A stretch of 64,000 nucleotides of DNA, taken from the NCBI GenBank assembly GCA_949152475.1, contig OX424559.1:37927119-37991118 (forward strand), in the 5' to 3' direction. The position numbers were made by a program, and so were the translations under genes. Source of the stretch: Terebella lapidaria. Taxonomy: Eukaryota > Annelida > Polychaeta > Terebellida > Terebellidae. Below the pieces are notes generated by a model. The model had not been told where the DNA came from, did not search any database, and was given only the letters and a program-made list of their open reading frames with translations. Below are positions 11,560 through 22,439 of the stretch, in pieces; positions within the stretch are counted from its first letter, which is position 1, and the number at the start of each line of letters is the position of its first letter.

Positions 11560-13949
11560 ATTGAAAATTGTTCAAGTAGCCCGGGTGTTTTAGATTTCCC
11601 ATTGACCGAAGAAGAGCTATCAACAGCCCTGAAAAAACTCAGAAGGGGTAAATCGAGCGGTATAGATTCGATCACAAACGATATGCTACTTGATGGCGGA
11701 TTATGTCTGCATCAGACAATTCTTCACATCTTTAACAAACTACTATCTGAAGGTTGTTACCCATCCTCTTGGCAGTCTAACATCATTGTTCCAATATTAA
11801 AATCCGGGGCAAAAACTGACCCCGACAATTATAGAGGAATTGCCATCTCCAGTTGCTTGGGAAAACTATTCAGCTCATTAATAAATAGCAGACTGGAATC
11901 CTTTCTGAAAACAAATAACATGATCTCAATTAATCAAAACGGCTTTAAAAAAGATCATCGTACGGAGGATAATATTTTCATCCTACAATCCCTGTACGAC
12001 AAATACGTTAAATCAATGGGCAATAAATTATATGTTGCCTTTATTGACTTCCGTAAATTCTTCGATACAATTAATAGAGACTTCTTGTATTACAAGTTGC
12101 AGAAAATGGGCATAACCGGCAATGTATATAATGTTATCAAGTCGATGTATGCTTCCTGTTTTTACCATATCAAATGTGATGATGGAATCACAGACAAAAT
12201 ACGATCGTCTTCTGGTATGAAACAAGGTTGCAATTTGAGCCCAGCGCTCTCTAATATATATCAAAATGATATACACGACATCTTTGGTGATTCTTGTCAC
12301 CCTGTATCTCTTGGTGCTCATAAATTCAACTCTCTGTCTTGGGCGGATGACCTTGTCCTTTTGTCGACCTCTCCAGCTGGTCTACAGAATTGCTTGGACG
12401 CTCTTTATAAGTATTGCTTTAAATGGGCTATTAATGTTAATCCAGTTAAAACCAAATGTATGGTTATGTCGAAGGGCAAATGTAAACACTGCCCCACTTT
12501 TACTCTGAACGAGTCTGTACTGGAGAACACTAAGCAAACAACATATCTTGGTTTTGTGATAACTTCGAATATGAGTCACAGTGCTATGATGGACGATAGG
12601 ATCCTGAAAGCGAATCGTGCCTCCTTTGTTCTTCGAAAGGCCATCATGTCTTCCAATAATTCTAGTATAAATGTAAATATTGCAATTAGTCTTTTCGACA
12701 AAATTATATCTCCAATCCTACTATATGGATGCAGTATATGGGGGATGCCTACCTCCAATAATTTAATATACTTAAATGGTGTACAGGAAGGGGGAGACAC
12801 CAGAGCTGCCACGAATAATGCTTTCTATAAAATTAGCGGGCAACATATCCAGTTTTGCTCGGCCAAACGCGTAGGAAAAATAGATATTAACACGCCGAGA
12901 CCTATATTAGTTAATGTAGGACGCTTGCAAGACAAACTGTTACTACTCAACAACTCGCCATTGGATAACATCCACGTTGTAAATTACGATTCTCGCTCTG
13001 AGAAAATTGTTTACGAGAAAATGCATTCTAAATATCTTAAGTTCGTTTTAGGAGTCAATAAATGGTCTAGTAACTCGGCTGTCAGGGCTGAACTCGGAAG
13101 ATTCCCTATATTTATCAAAGCAATGTCCTTGGGTGTAAAATATTGGCACAAGATTGCGTGCGGCAACACCCCGAATGCTCTCTTAGTAGCCGCCTATACT
13201 TCCACGAACGAGAGACCATCTGCGTGGTTACAGTCGATTGAGTACGTCATTAAAATGACTGGTATGAACTACGTGTGGGAAAATCCCCTATCTATAACAA
13301 ACAAATACATTTACCACAAAATTAAGCATATACTTTGTGATCAATATGTACAAAACTTTTTTGCAAACCAGCCGTATGATGCTTGCGGTTTGAATGGTAT
13401 TAAGGACACATACATATTTAGTAACTACCTCTCTATCATTCAATCGCCATCGATGCGAAGCACATTCACAAAATTTAGAATAGGGAATATACACAAATAT
13501 GTTCGAAACAGTGATATCAGTTGCCCCCTGTGTTCCTCAAATGTTAACAATGGCCTTCACCATGTATTTTTGCATTGTAAAACTGACAAAGTATATAATC
13601 TAAGAAACGGTTTTGACCATGATATGAAAAAACTCATAAAAAATTACGAACGTATGTCTGACAAAGAGAAGTTATTCACCATTTTAGATCTAAGGACAGA
13701 CAAATGTTGCAATAAAGAAAAGTATCAACAATTTATAAGGTTAGTAACTTCCTATATTAAAGCAATGCAGGTGATCCTAAAAGAGTAGGCCTTTATAACA
13801 CCATCGGTGCTCATGGTCATGTCTGTAACATGTTCTGTCTGTATCATTTTTTATTTACACGTATCTCATGTATAATATTTGTCTGTATGTTGGTTATTAT
13901 GTACCCTGTACATTTACGCCAATAAACTTGATTGATTGATTGATTGATA
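11560..13949 (+). mobile_element. 5'-truncated LINE (non-LTR retrotransposon)
   Basis: The reverse-transcriptase frame is already open at the upstream edge and no endonuclease domain is present, so the copy is 5' truncated. The 3' end has AATAAACTTGATTGATTGATTGAT, that is, AATAAA followed by a (TTGA)n tail ending near 13949. Target-site duplications were not found by eye. Motifs suggest the broad I/Jockey/Nimb assemblage; clade assignment is inference. Confidence 0.88.
11602..13788 (+). CDS. LINE reverse transcriptase, N-terminally truncated
   Basis: Target-primed reverse transcriptase of the LINE. Visible motifs: RRGKSSGIDSI near residue 15, NYRGIAISS near 75, IDFRKFFD near 147 (first catalytic Asp), GMKQGCNLSP near 205, and WADDLVLLS near 247 (the usual F of FADD is W, the catalytic pair is intact). 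After these come the thumb region (KTKCMVMSK, TTYLGF) and a C-terminal Cys/His cluster CPLCSSN...HHVFLHC near 665-680. All 728 codons are open, so decay is slight even though the 5' half is missing. The first codon used here is an arbitrary TTG; the true frame enters from upstream. It sits between the two EPDR genes. Confidence 0.9.
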   Translation: MTEEELSTALKKLRRGKSSGIDSITNDMLLDGGLCLHQTILHIFNKLLSEGCYPSSWQSNIIVPILKSGAKTDPDNYRGIAISSCLGKLFSSLINSRLESFLKTNNMISINQNGFKKDHRTEDNIFILQSLYDKYVKSMGNKLYVAFIDFRKFFDTINRDFLYYKLQKMGITGNVYNVIKSMYASCFYHIKCDDGITDKIRSSSGMKQGCNLSPALSNIYQNDIHDIFGDSCHPVSLGAHKFNSLSWADDLVLLSTSPAGLQNCLDALYKYCFKWAINVNPVKTKCMVMSKGKCKHCPTFTLNESVLENTKQTTYLGFVITSNMSHSAMMDDRILKANRASFVLRKAIMSSNNSSINVNIAISLFDKIISPILLYGCSIWGMPTSNNLIYLNGVQEGGDTRAATNNAFYKISGQHIQFCSAKRVGKIDINTPRPILVNVGRLQDKLLLLNNSPLDNIHVVNYDSRSEKIVYEKMHSKYLKFVLGVNKWSSNSAVRAELGRFPIFIKAMSLGVKYWHKIACGNTPNALLVAAYTSTNERPSAWLQSIEYVIKMTGMNYVWENPLSITNKYIYHKIKHILCDQYVQNFFANQPYDACGLNGIKDTYIFSNYLSIIQSPSMRSTFTKFRIGNIHKYVRNSDISCPLCSSNVNNGLHHVFLHCKTDKVYNLRNGFDHDMKKLIKNYERMSDKEKLFTILDLRTDKCCNKEKYQQFIRLVTSYIKAMQVILKE

Positions 13950-16118
13950 TCCTCGGTCACTTCGTCGGTTCACTCGATGGCCTAGCATGCGGCCATGCGT
14001 GATATTTGCATATTCATGAGCTTGGTGAGTGTTGATGTCTCACATACGGTGCCCATTCGTTTCGCGTTTTTGCTAGTTAAAAAAACGAATTCCACGCATT
14101 CTCAGCAATGTCATGAAAAAATCAATATTCCGAGAAAGTGATGGTGTACACCAATATTCTATGTATGAATTATCGCATTTTACCACGACCATGTTGGAAC
14201 GTAGGCGCATCCAGTGTGCTTATAATGACACGGACCAAAACCATACTAAAATCGATTTCTTACCAGCAACAATGCGGAACGCCTGGCCACCGTGGTTGAA
14301 TGTGTGACGTGTCAGGGATTCTTCTCTCAAAGACCTGATTCCGATGTAAATAAGACCAAGTCATTTGTGATGGTAATTAATACAATTTATTCCAATATTG
14401 CGACGATGTTAGTATATTGATGGAACAAGTTGTCGCTTGGGACTCTGGTCTAAAGCATGCCGAGAAAAAGATTCACAGCCGGACAAAACCAAAGATCCGG
14501 ATGCCTACTAACCTCTGTATTACTATATTAGAATATTGGGGGACCAAATAAAGACACATGGAATAGAAAAACTTCTACGTCACTAGGTATGATGGTGTAG
14601 CCGTAGTACACATATACAAGCCTAGGTGTTCTGGCACAGACAAAAAGTAGTTCCAGGGAAGAGGGTTGATTTACAGAGATTTCGTAAAGAAATGTATATA
14701 TCTAAAGACATAATAGAAAATGTAACAGCTAAAATAGGCTTTTGAATATGTTTTACATAAACTTTGATTACATGATTGGAATTTGTTACTCATAATACAG
14801 GAATTTACCTGAATACAGAAAGGAATCTACAGGGTGCGGGGAAAAGACATTTGTCACTGTCTAAAGGTGGGAAGAGCTTCCCTTGGTAAAGGACATAAAT
14901 CTAAGCAGCCCAAGGCTGAATACAAGTAGCTGGGGGAAATTTGGATCTTGGCTCCATGCCTGGTTATATCCGTTTACGGCTGAACTCTAGTTCCGCACTA
15001 ACAATTTGAATATCAAACATGAATTGGATATCAAACATGAATATTCTAAAACACTATCAATAAACATGAATAATATAACATACTTAAATTTTTAGATGGT
15101 CACATAAACATAAACTTGCACGCCTGTCAATCTTGATGTAAACACCAATTTCAGCCTTCGATTTTGGTTGAAATAGCACATAAATAGCCATGCGATTTTG
15201 GGGATCATGCTTAATTGTTTTGATATAATTTTGTTAACTGAGCAGGTTTTGCAATTCGAACAAATATTAGTAACTAAGTGCAAATGCCCCTTTAAAATAC
15301 TTTAACTGGGAATCAAAGGGCGTTTTGTTTTAGCTTCAGTCATTAAACACGACAATCAGCATTCAGTGTTTAATGTCAGCTTATTTACTATTCGGTTTTA
15401 TTTTGTCGTGTTCTCTGGAAACCAAGACTATCGTATTCCGACTATTCAAGATTTGCGATAATTTAGATTAAACGAAACAAAAACCTGATTATTGATGTTA
15501 AGATATTGACCGATTTTAGTTTTTCTATGTCGATTGTACCTAAACTAATGCCTACATAAATATTGTTTATGTGGTTACAAACATAATGGTATTCAAATCA
15601 GATCACTTTTTCCTCTGATTTACGTATTGTGGGTCATGAGCTATTTGTGGGCGCCAAATCGAGCAGTTTTTTTTTTATATCAATTACCGCCACGTTCAGT
15701 ATGTTGATATAGCCAGTGTGTGAACACGCAGGGTGCCTCGCCACAAATGTAACGTCAACACAGACGATAACCTGATTTATATCTCCGTGTAATCCCGCCA
15801 CTGGATACATCGCAGTATGTACCTCCCCCGCCATCTCTCCCCTCCTCACTTTCTCTTACCTCCCCCAATCAGTTTTATCATTCATTCTTGATAGCTAAAG
15901 GTTAGTGTACAGTCAACAGGTTTACCGTATTTTACCTCACCTCATCTACTAGGCAGCGAAACATCTTAAAGGTACATGTACGACAAAAATATCACCCATG
16001 CCTGTATAACTGGTCACTATGTTTGTATGTATTATAGATGTATATATTACATGTAGCATTTTACACTAAGACGTTTACGACTTTCAATTGCATTTCGTGA
16101 TTCACATATGAATATCTC
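13950..16118. other. Intergenic, AT-rich, no feature seen
   Basis: No coding signal, RNA gene or clear repeat is visible on either strand. The sequence immediately before the next gene contains its probable core promoter. Confidence 0.5.
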
Positions 16119-16125
16119 TATAAAA
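16119..16125 (+). promoter_or_regulatory. TATA box of EPDR gene B
   Basis: TATAAAA lies 160 bases before the signal-peptide ATG. Initiation would be expected 25-30 bases downstream, near 16150. The motif and position fit a TATA promoter; it is not proven. Confidence 0.5.
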
Positions 16126-16217
16126 CAAGAACAAGCGGTGTACTATCAGTGTACTCGTCATTCGTTTGAATCATCGATAGTTCTGAAAAGATCTTCCGAA
16201 CAACACGGCAATTCACC

Positions 16218-16388
16218 ATGATTATAGCCTACGCCAAGAATTCTTTCAAAAGTATCCGCGGCTTTATGTGCACAGTTCGTCAAGATGAGGACGCTGTTGT
16301 TACTGGCACTATCCCTGGCCCTGGCGGCAGCACAGCCCGCGGCGGACCCCTGCTGTCTCTCCGATCAGTACGAGGGACTGCTCACTGA
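16218..16388 (+). other. Upstream ORF overlapping the EPDR gene B start
   Basis: An ATG in a good context (CACCATGA) opens a 56-codon frame that ends in TGA inside exon 1, in a different frame from the signal peptide. If transcription starts at the TATA-predicted site and this stretch is not spliced out, ribosomes would meet this ATG first, which would lower translation of the main frame. The encoded peptide has no recognised features. Confidence 0.45.
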
Positions 16389-18691
16389 ACATGGCATTGA
16401 GGGCTCAGACGACGGATCAGAACCATTCCGATACATCACGGCCTACTCGTGCGTGCATACACCGATATACCAAATCTGAACTGATGGTATTCCAGTACAT
16501 ATTATAAATTTTAAAAACATATCTCGGCACTTGTACCATAAACATGTCTTCATAAGGTACGGCGCCTATTACCTTACCGAACCCAAGCGATACATGGGCC
16601 GAGTTAATTTATAATATATACTAGTTTGAAATATATTAAATTCCGTTAGCTCATCTTGAAAATGAATTTCGGTTTAAGTAGACCCAAAATTCCTGTCGAT
16701 ATCGAAACCTGAACCCATATAACTAGTTCAATGAATGGCGTGATAATAGCGTTCAAGCCGTTCATATTTGGAACTTCATTGGAGTTTGTACATTCATGAT
16801 GCTTCAGGTACCATTATGACTTCAACCGCAGTCAGGTTACAATGAACTACACGGTGGATGGGGACCACAATGGACTTTCCTACGCCTACTTCGACTACGG
16901 TACAGAGGTAACACTTTTTATTGGATGCTATGTGGAGTTAAAGCAGCCCCCCCCCCCCCCTCACAATCACTGACCAAGTGATTTTTTTTATTTTAAATAA
17001 TCCCCTCAATTCGGTGATATGATTGCCTGTGCAAGCTGAACACATTCTTCTAAAAATAAGATTATTGCTTTTTTCATGTATATTGTACACTTCAGACGGT
17101 GTATCTGGTCTACCAAAATGGAACATGTGTGTCGGAAGCAACACTCGCTCCAATGGCGCTGCCTTGTGAAAGTAAAGTGCTTAACCGCTAAAGCCTAGGT
17201 CACATAGGGCTCCCGGCGAGTCCCGGTAAATCCCGGCGCCCGAACCGGGACAAACAGTGGGCGAACTGTGGCCTTCTGAACACAACACGCCGCCTTGGCG
17301 AACCATGATGAACCGTGGCGGACCGTGATGGACTGTGGTGCTCCGGGAGCAAAAAAAATTATTAAAGATGCTTGAAACTGCCGGGATGTGCCGGGGCAGA
17401 AGAATGCACCGTGATGCTCCGGCTCGGCATCGTATTGGTGCCGTGGTGACGCTGTCAGCACCGTAGTCAGGCTGGGAGCACCGTGTTGGCGCCAGGGCAT
17501 ACCAGGGGTGTTTATTACAGTACGGTACATCCCGGCGTCGACACGGTGGACCACGGCAGAGTTACGGTGTAACCACGATTCAGCTAAGGTGTGCCACGGT
17601 GCCCCACAGGAGCTCGCCGTGAGGCACCGTGGAGCACCGTGCCGATACCATGACCTACCGGGAGGTCGCTTGGAAGAAGCCGAATTTTTGGCGTTGGTCA
17701 CCGGGTCCATGTCGATTTCACGCCAGCTCCACGCCATGGTTCACCTAGGCCGGCGGTCTCGAGGTGTTTTTTTTTTGCGAATTTTGTCCCGGCGACCCAC
17801 GGGGCAGCAATTTTCAACACCGTGGGTCGTCGCGGTTCTCCATGGATCGCCGGGAATACGCCGGCTTCTATGTGACTTGGGCTTAAGAATTAATGATACT
17901 TTTCCTTACTTGTATAAACTTATATACGAAACATATACGAAAACGCGTGTAAATTCCCATTGATATGTAATAGTCATTGAGACTCTGCACATTCGAAGCT
18001 CTGCATATCATAAAATATGATGAAAGTATACACACATCATACACAGAACCGATACATCGGATCAATTATAGATCTTCATAAGACCTGGCTAATATCGATC
18101 ACACTACTGTGCCAACCAGTTACTGTCATTGTCATAAAAACAACAATGGGAACGATTATGTACGTCTGTGAGATCTGATAATTCGTATGTACGCTTTACT
18201 AATCTGTACTTGCAATTGAGAAAACCCGGCAGCTCTACGCAGCCGTTTGAGGTTTCTTTTATTTTCAAATTGTGCTATGACACAGCTGAGGGAAGCCTGA
18301 AGCTGGTTGACTTTACAATTGGGCTGAACACTCGCACGACGCGCTGGGCCTTCTCCAACATAGACCAAGGGTCAGGGGGTGAGACCGTACTCCGGAGATA
18401 TGACATCTGGGACTATGACTGTGGTACTCTCTACGCCAACACCTTCGCCAGGAGACCATGTACGTATCGATTATGTCTTGTATTGTGTTGGTCATTCTTG
18501 TACACGTTTTTATTGGCATTGATATTCTTCTACTTATGTAAATATTTCTATATACACGATCAGAGACATCTGCGTTATGTGTTTCAGCAACCGGAGAGTT
18601 TGCCTCCTACATTCAAAACTTTGGCAATATGCGGAATGGGATTGCGGATCCGTCGGTGTTCGACATTCCGGCACAGTGTTTGTCTCCGTGA
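16285..18691 (+). CDS. Ependymin-related secreted protein, gene B (five exons, 205 aa)
   Basis: Secreted protein of the EPDR family, which shares the fold of a lipid-binding extracellular domain. Exons: 16285-16448, 16808-16907, 17096-17171, 18286-18459, 18588-18691, with GT-AG borders and consistent phases (2, 0, 1, 1). Residues 1-16 (MRTLLLLALSLALAAA) form a typical signal peptide, followed by DPCC. Exon 2 gives YHYDFNRSQVTMNYTV, a ligand-pocket-like strand pair with N-glycosylation sequons. Exon 3 gives YQNGTC...LPCE, and exon 4 ends near DYDCGTL. Exon 5 ends GIADPSVFDIPAQC, which closely resembles vertebrate EPDR1 (GIKDPSVF..P..C). The length is near the family norm. Intron 3 holds a 0.7-kb inverted-repeat element. 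The start was chosen for the signal peptide and an A at -3. It is a tandem duplicate of the gene upstream. Confidence 0.87.
16945..16960. repeat. Poly-C tract in intron 2 of EPDR gene B
   Basis: A run of about 14 cytosines. Its length may be uncertain in the assembly. Confidence 0.85.
17189..17886. mobile_element. Inverted-repeat MITE-like element inside EPDR gene B intron 3
   Basis: The two ends are imperfect inverted repeats of about 35 bp: TAAAGCCTAGGTCACATAG on the left and, reversed, TTAAGCCCAAGTCACATAG on the right, followed by CCGGCG and TCCCGG on both sides. The interior is GC-rich with many CACGGTG/CACCGTG words, some facing each other. TTAA occurs near both borders but an exact target duplication was not resolved. 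No transposase is encoded, so it would be non-autonomous. Confidence 0.7.
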
Positions 18692-18735
18692 TCCGGCGAT
18701 GTCACGTGACATCATTAGCTGTGACATAACATCAT

Positions 18736-18741
18736 AATAAA
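18736..18741 (+). terminator. Polyadenylation signal AATAAA of EPDR gene B
   Basis: AATAAA 45 bases after the stop codon, well placed for 3' end formation. Confidence 0.6.
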
Positions 18742-18878
18742 GTTAAATCACATCAACCACACACACTCTCATTAATATGCGAGATTGAGCACATCTCACT
18801 TAAGGAAGTGAGGGTGGCTACAATGCTAGGAGGCCGGTCCCTCGCCGGGGAAGGCTCTGGTTATTCTTTTTGTCACAT

Positions 18879-18910
18879 ATAATAATAATAATAATAATAA
18901 TAACAATAAT
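18879..18910. repeat. (AAT)n microsatellite
   Basis: About ten AAT/ATA units with one interruption (AAC). Confidence 0.95.
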
Positions 18911-18949
18911 TGTGGGGGTATGTACGACAGATTATCTTGAACTACCCCA

Positions 18950-19260
18950 TGGTCTCCAAGTAAGGGCCGCACATACCCCACCCATGAGGGTACATGAAGG
19001 TCGGGCATGCCCCACACGAAAGTCATATATACCCCTGGCAAGGCAGGATATACCCCATCGGAGGGTCAGACATACCCTTCTCAAGACAGACATACCCCCA
19101 TTGAAGGCATGACATGCCCATTTCAGGGCCCGACATACCCCTTCGAAAGTTAGGAATACCCCATACAAGGAGATACATACCCCCTTTGAAAGCCTGACAT
19201 ACCCATCGGAGGGTGCTACATACCCCTACTGAGGGTACTACTTACCCATCAAAAGGGACT
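18950..19260. repeat. ~28-bp minisatellite with CATACCCC core
   Basis: About eleven diverged units, each with a CATACCCC-type core, then a variable A/G-rich spacer such as TTGAAGGC or ATCGGAGGGTCAGA. The unit length wobbles between 26 and 30 bases. Confidence 0.8.
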
Positions 19261-19415
19261 GATATACTTATTTGGGAAGATCAAAGCAAACCAACTGAGC
19301 TCGAATCGCAGGCTACGATTAACATACAAACCAACTCTAACCACATTACTAGTTGTATGTACTGGTTAGGCATACTGGAAAGAGACTAATTTGTGTCATG
19401 TCCCTAATTCTCTTC

Positions 19416-20118
19416 CGTATTACGGTGAATGAATGATGCAGAATGAAGGGACATTTCGACTTACCACTTACTACTTACTGAATAGACGTTATATGGCCTA
19501 ACGATTTACCACTTACTGTTAACTTACCACCTACTACTTACAACTTACGACTTACTATGTACTACTTACCACTTACGACTTACTACGTACTACTTGCCAC
19601 TTACGACTTACTACGTACTACTTACCACTTACACTACCTGACAAAAGTATTATGACGCTAGTGAAACCACATGTTTTAAGTCTCAATGAAAGTGGCATGC
19701 TGTGCTTAGGAATATCACATCTGGGTACAAGAAAGCAAGGACCAGATGAAGGATGATTAACCTTTGGCTATAAAGTGCTGAACTTATTTGCATATATGAC
19801 ATACTCACGTAATTACTGATTCGCACATTACCAAAGTGTCCTACTTTTGACAGGTAGTGTACTAGTATACTAGTATACTTCCGTATTACGGCGAATGAAT
19901 GAAGGGACATTTCGACTTACCACTTACTACTTACTGAATAGACGTTATATGGCCTACTAGCCTAGTCATAAGTGTAAAGTAGTAAGTGGTAAGTTACTGT
20001 AGTAAATGGTAAGTAGTAATGAGTAAGTAGTAAGTGGTAAGTTACAGCAAAGTAGCAAGTGGTAAACCGTTATATATATAATGTTCATTCAGTAAGTAGT
20101 AAGTCTTAATGTCCCTTC
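19416..20118. repeat. Fold-back element built from CTTACCACTTACTA repeats
   Basis: Tandem CTTACCACTTACTACTTAC words at 19457-19640 face the complementary TAGTAAGTGGTAAG words at 19960-20110, forming a large inverted repeat. A block of about 60 bp (TTCCGTATTACGG, GAAGGGACATTTCGACTTACC, GAATAGACGTTATATGGCC) appears near 19416 and again, in the same orientation, near 19877. A reverse-complement remnant (CAGTAAGTAGTAAGTCTTAATGTCCCTTC) closes the right end. It is probably nested or rearranged copies of one fold-back family. Confidence 0.75.
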
Positions 20119-20220
20119 AGGAATTCCATACGAGATTTATTTTGGTGTTTTTTTTTCCTCGCTGCCAAAAACATCGTCTAGCAAAATATGACTTTTTACA
20201 GTACTGTACCTTGCACTTCC

Positions 20221-20712
20221 TCGATGACAAAAACACACAATTGATGAGTGTCATAACTACGTCAATATATATACCGTCCTGCTGCTTCTACCAGGGGTGG
20301 TCCATATTACACACCGGTCCATATTACACGTCTCTCGTCTGGACCACCATGTAGTGATAATGGACCACGTCTCGTGTAATTTGGTTTCTAACGAATTGAA
20401 GGCATAATCACAACTAACCTTCGAAATACTATATTTAATGACATGTAATAAGGAATCACAACGTAACCCTTGGGATAAACAATAGTTGACCAGATGATAA
20501 TACTTACGATTAAAAAATAACATCATTTTTAGCGATTTTCACTCAAATTTCATTAAATACACCATGCCTTCTGTGATGTTGTTCTCCTCGATGACAAAAA
20601 GACACAATGTCATAATTACGTCAATCACCATGGATATTTATGCAGTCCTGCTGCTTCTACCTGGGGTGGTCCATATTACACACCGGTTCATATTACACGT
20701 CTCTCCCCTACT
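20221..20712. repeat. Direct repeat pair, ~120 bp, about 370 bp apart
   Basis: The segment with CGATGACAAAAACACACAA and TGGTCCATATTACACACCGG at 20221-20340 recurs at 20588-20707 with about 85-90% identity judged by eye. No coding content. Confidence 0.75.
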
Positions 20713-21016
20713 TGGAGATAATATGCTTCTTTCCATTGATGCCCTGACACAGCAGGCACACTTGGGACTTACATAGTAGTAGACGTGGAATCAATACCCA
20801 GTATCAAGTATTCCGAGCAAACAAAACAGGGTCCGTTATCCAATCTCATAGTCCGGGGACAGAAAGTCATATCAGGCATACGAAGTGAGAGAAAACAAAA
20901 ATGACAGGGAAACTCATGAACCCCCGTAAATGGCCATCAGGAGGTGAAATCAGGTGTTCCGGAAAGAGTGAGCATTTCCTGCCCCACTAGTGGCACCCGT
21001 CATGAATTCCCCAAAA

Positions 21017-21859
21017 TTAACATGAAAATAGATCTAGTTGCATGGCAGACATGGATTTGCTGTATTTATCAACCAGATCATGATGACGTCCATAGAATTT
21101 CTTAAACGCAGCGATAAGTCTTGGTAAAACATATCCTTGTCGTAGCAGTTTAGAGACTAGCTGGGCACTTCGATAGACAAAGTCCTCATATTTGCAACTA
21201 GCTCTGGAATAGCGTATAAGTTGAGAAACGAACACACCATATGCCGGTGACATAGGAATGTTGCTGCTTAGAAAAGGGAAATTGACTATGGAAAAATTGA
21301 AATCATCACGTTTGTCATATAATCTAGTTGACAGGTTAGAATCATTATCAATCTCCAACCTCAGGTCTAGATAGTTGGAAAAATTAGCGGATTCTGTAGT
21401 ATCCTTAATTTCAAGTTCCTTAGGATATATGACATCCAAATAATCACCAAACTTGGGATTATTTAGCGACAATACATCATCTATGTATCGGAAAGTGAAA
21501 TTAAAATTACATGTTAGTTTCTTAGAACCTCCTCTTTGTAAATGTTGGATAAAATCTGATTCATATCAGTATAAAAACAGGTCTGCCAATAATGGTGCAC
21601 AGTTTGTACCCATGGGAATACCAATAGTTTGTTGAAATATTCGACCACCAAATTCCACAAAAATATTATCAATCAGAAAATTAACCATATTTACCACATC
21701 TATTTCAGTATATTTGTATGGGGCATCAGAGTCGCCTTTAACAAAATAAGCGGTATTATATTTAACTACAATATAGTGGTACCGACGTTGTCCCTTTTTA
21801 GAGAAAAATGAATTATTGATTAGTTTTTTAAGCTGATATCCCATCATCCCTGGGAACAT
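21017..21859 (-). pseudogene. Reverse transcriptase fragment of the GTNCAP type, one in-frame stop
   Basis: Retroelement RT. Motifs in order on the minus strand: QTIGIPMGTNCAPLLADLFLY, then FTFRYIDDVLSLNN carrying the catalytic DD, then YDKRDDFNFSI, IPMSPAYGVFVSQLIRY, and RHHDLVDKYSKS near the end. A TGA sits between LFLY and YESDF, and the frame is otherwise open on both sides. The N-terminal third of the RT is missing beyond 21859. This RT type is widespread in invertebrate genomes; I think it belongs with Penelope-like or related elements, but I cannot fix the class without a tree. A GC-rich hairpin adjoins the truncated end. Confidence 0.82.
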
Positions 21860-21962
21860 TAAAGCTGCCGTAGCCGTATATAAGGGGAGGCGTCCCCCCA
21901 GCCCATGCTCTGCAGTGGGCGGGGGGAGGGGCCCCTTATATACGGCTCCGTCAGCTTTAAAT
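21858..21962. repeat. Palindrome abutting the RT fragment
   Basis: TTAAAGCTGCCGTAGCCGTATATAAGGGG on the left is answered on the other strand by TTAAAGCTGACGGAGCCGTATATAAGGGG on the right. C-rich and G-rich inner arms (TCCCCCC, GGGGGGA) surround a loop containing GCCCATGC and GCAGTGGGC. The arms are about 45 bp each with a few mismatches. The TATATAAGG inside each arm may be incidental. Confidence 0.75.
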
Positions 21963-22186
21963 CTGGTTGCCTAGGCATGTAGTCTAATGTATGTATATAT
22001 TCATTAACGCGCCTGAAAAGTTGATCTTACCACCTCCAGGTCATATAATCCACTAGCATATTTTAATCTATTTTACTCACTTTTGTGTTATTTAATAATG
22101 TTTTGTACACTTTTGTGTTGTTTAACTTGTGGTTTTATTGTTAAGCGCATCGAGAATTTTAATTTGTGTGCGCTATATAAAAAATA

Positions 22187-22213
22187 AATTATTATTATTA
22201 TTATTATTATTAT
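22187..22213. repeat. (ATT)n microsatellite
   Basis: About nine ATT units following AAAAATAA, possibly the tail of a small retroelement whose body lies to the left (GTGCGCTATATAAAAAATAAATT). Confidence 0.9.
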
Positions 22214-22439
22214 ATATGCCAATACACCTCCTTAGGCTGGCTTAGATACCCCGTCATCCCAACTTAGGCCTACTAGTCCACTATTTTTCATAATATCAGA
22301 TGCACCCAAGAGTCTAGGATCATTAAATCTGCTTGTCTAGGCATGTATTAACGTATGTCTATATCCATTTACGTGCTTGAAGTGCCGATCTTCCCACCTT
22401 TCAGGTCATACATACCAATGCCAATCCTTATGCCGGCTT

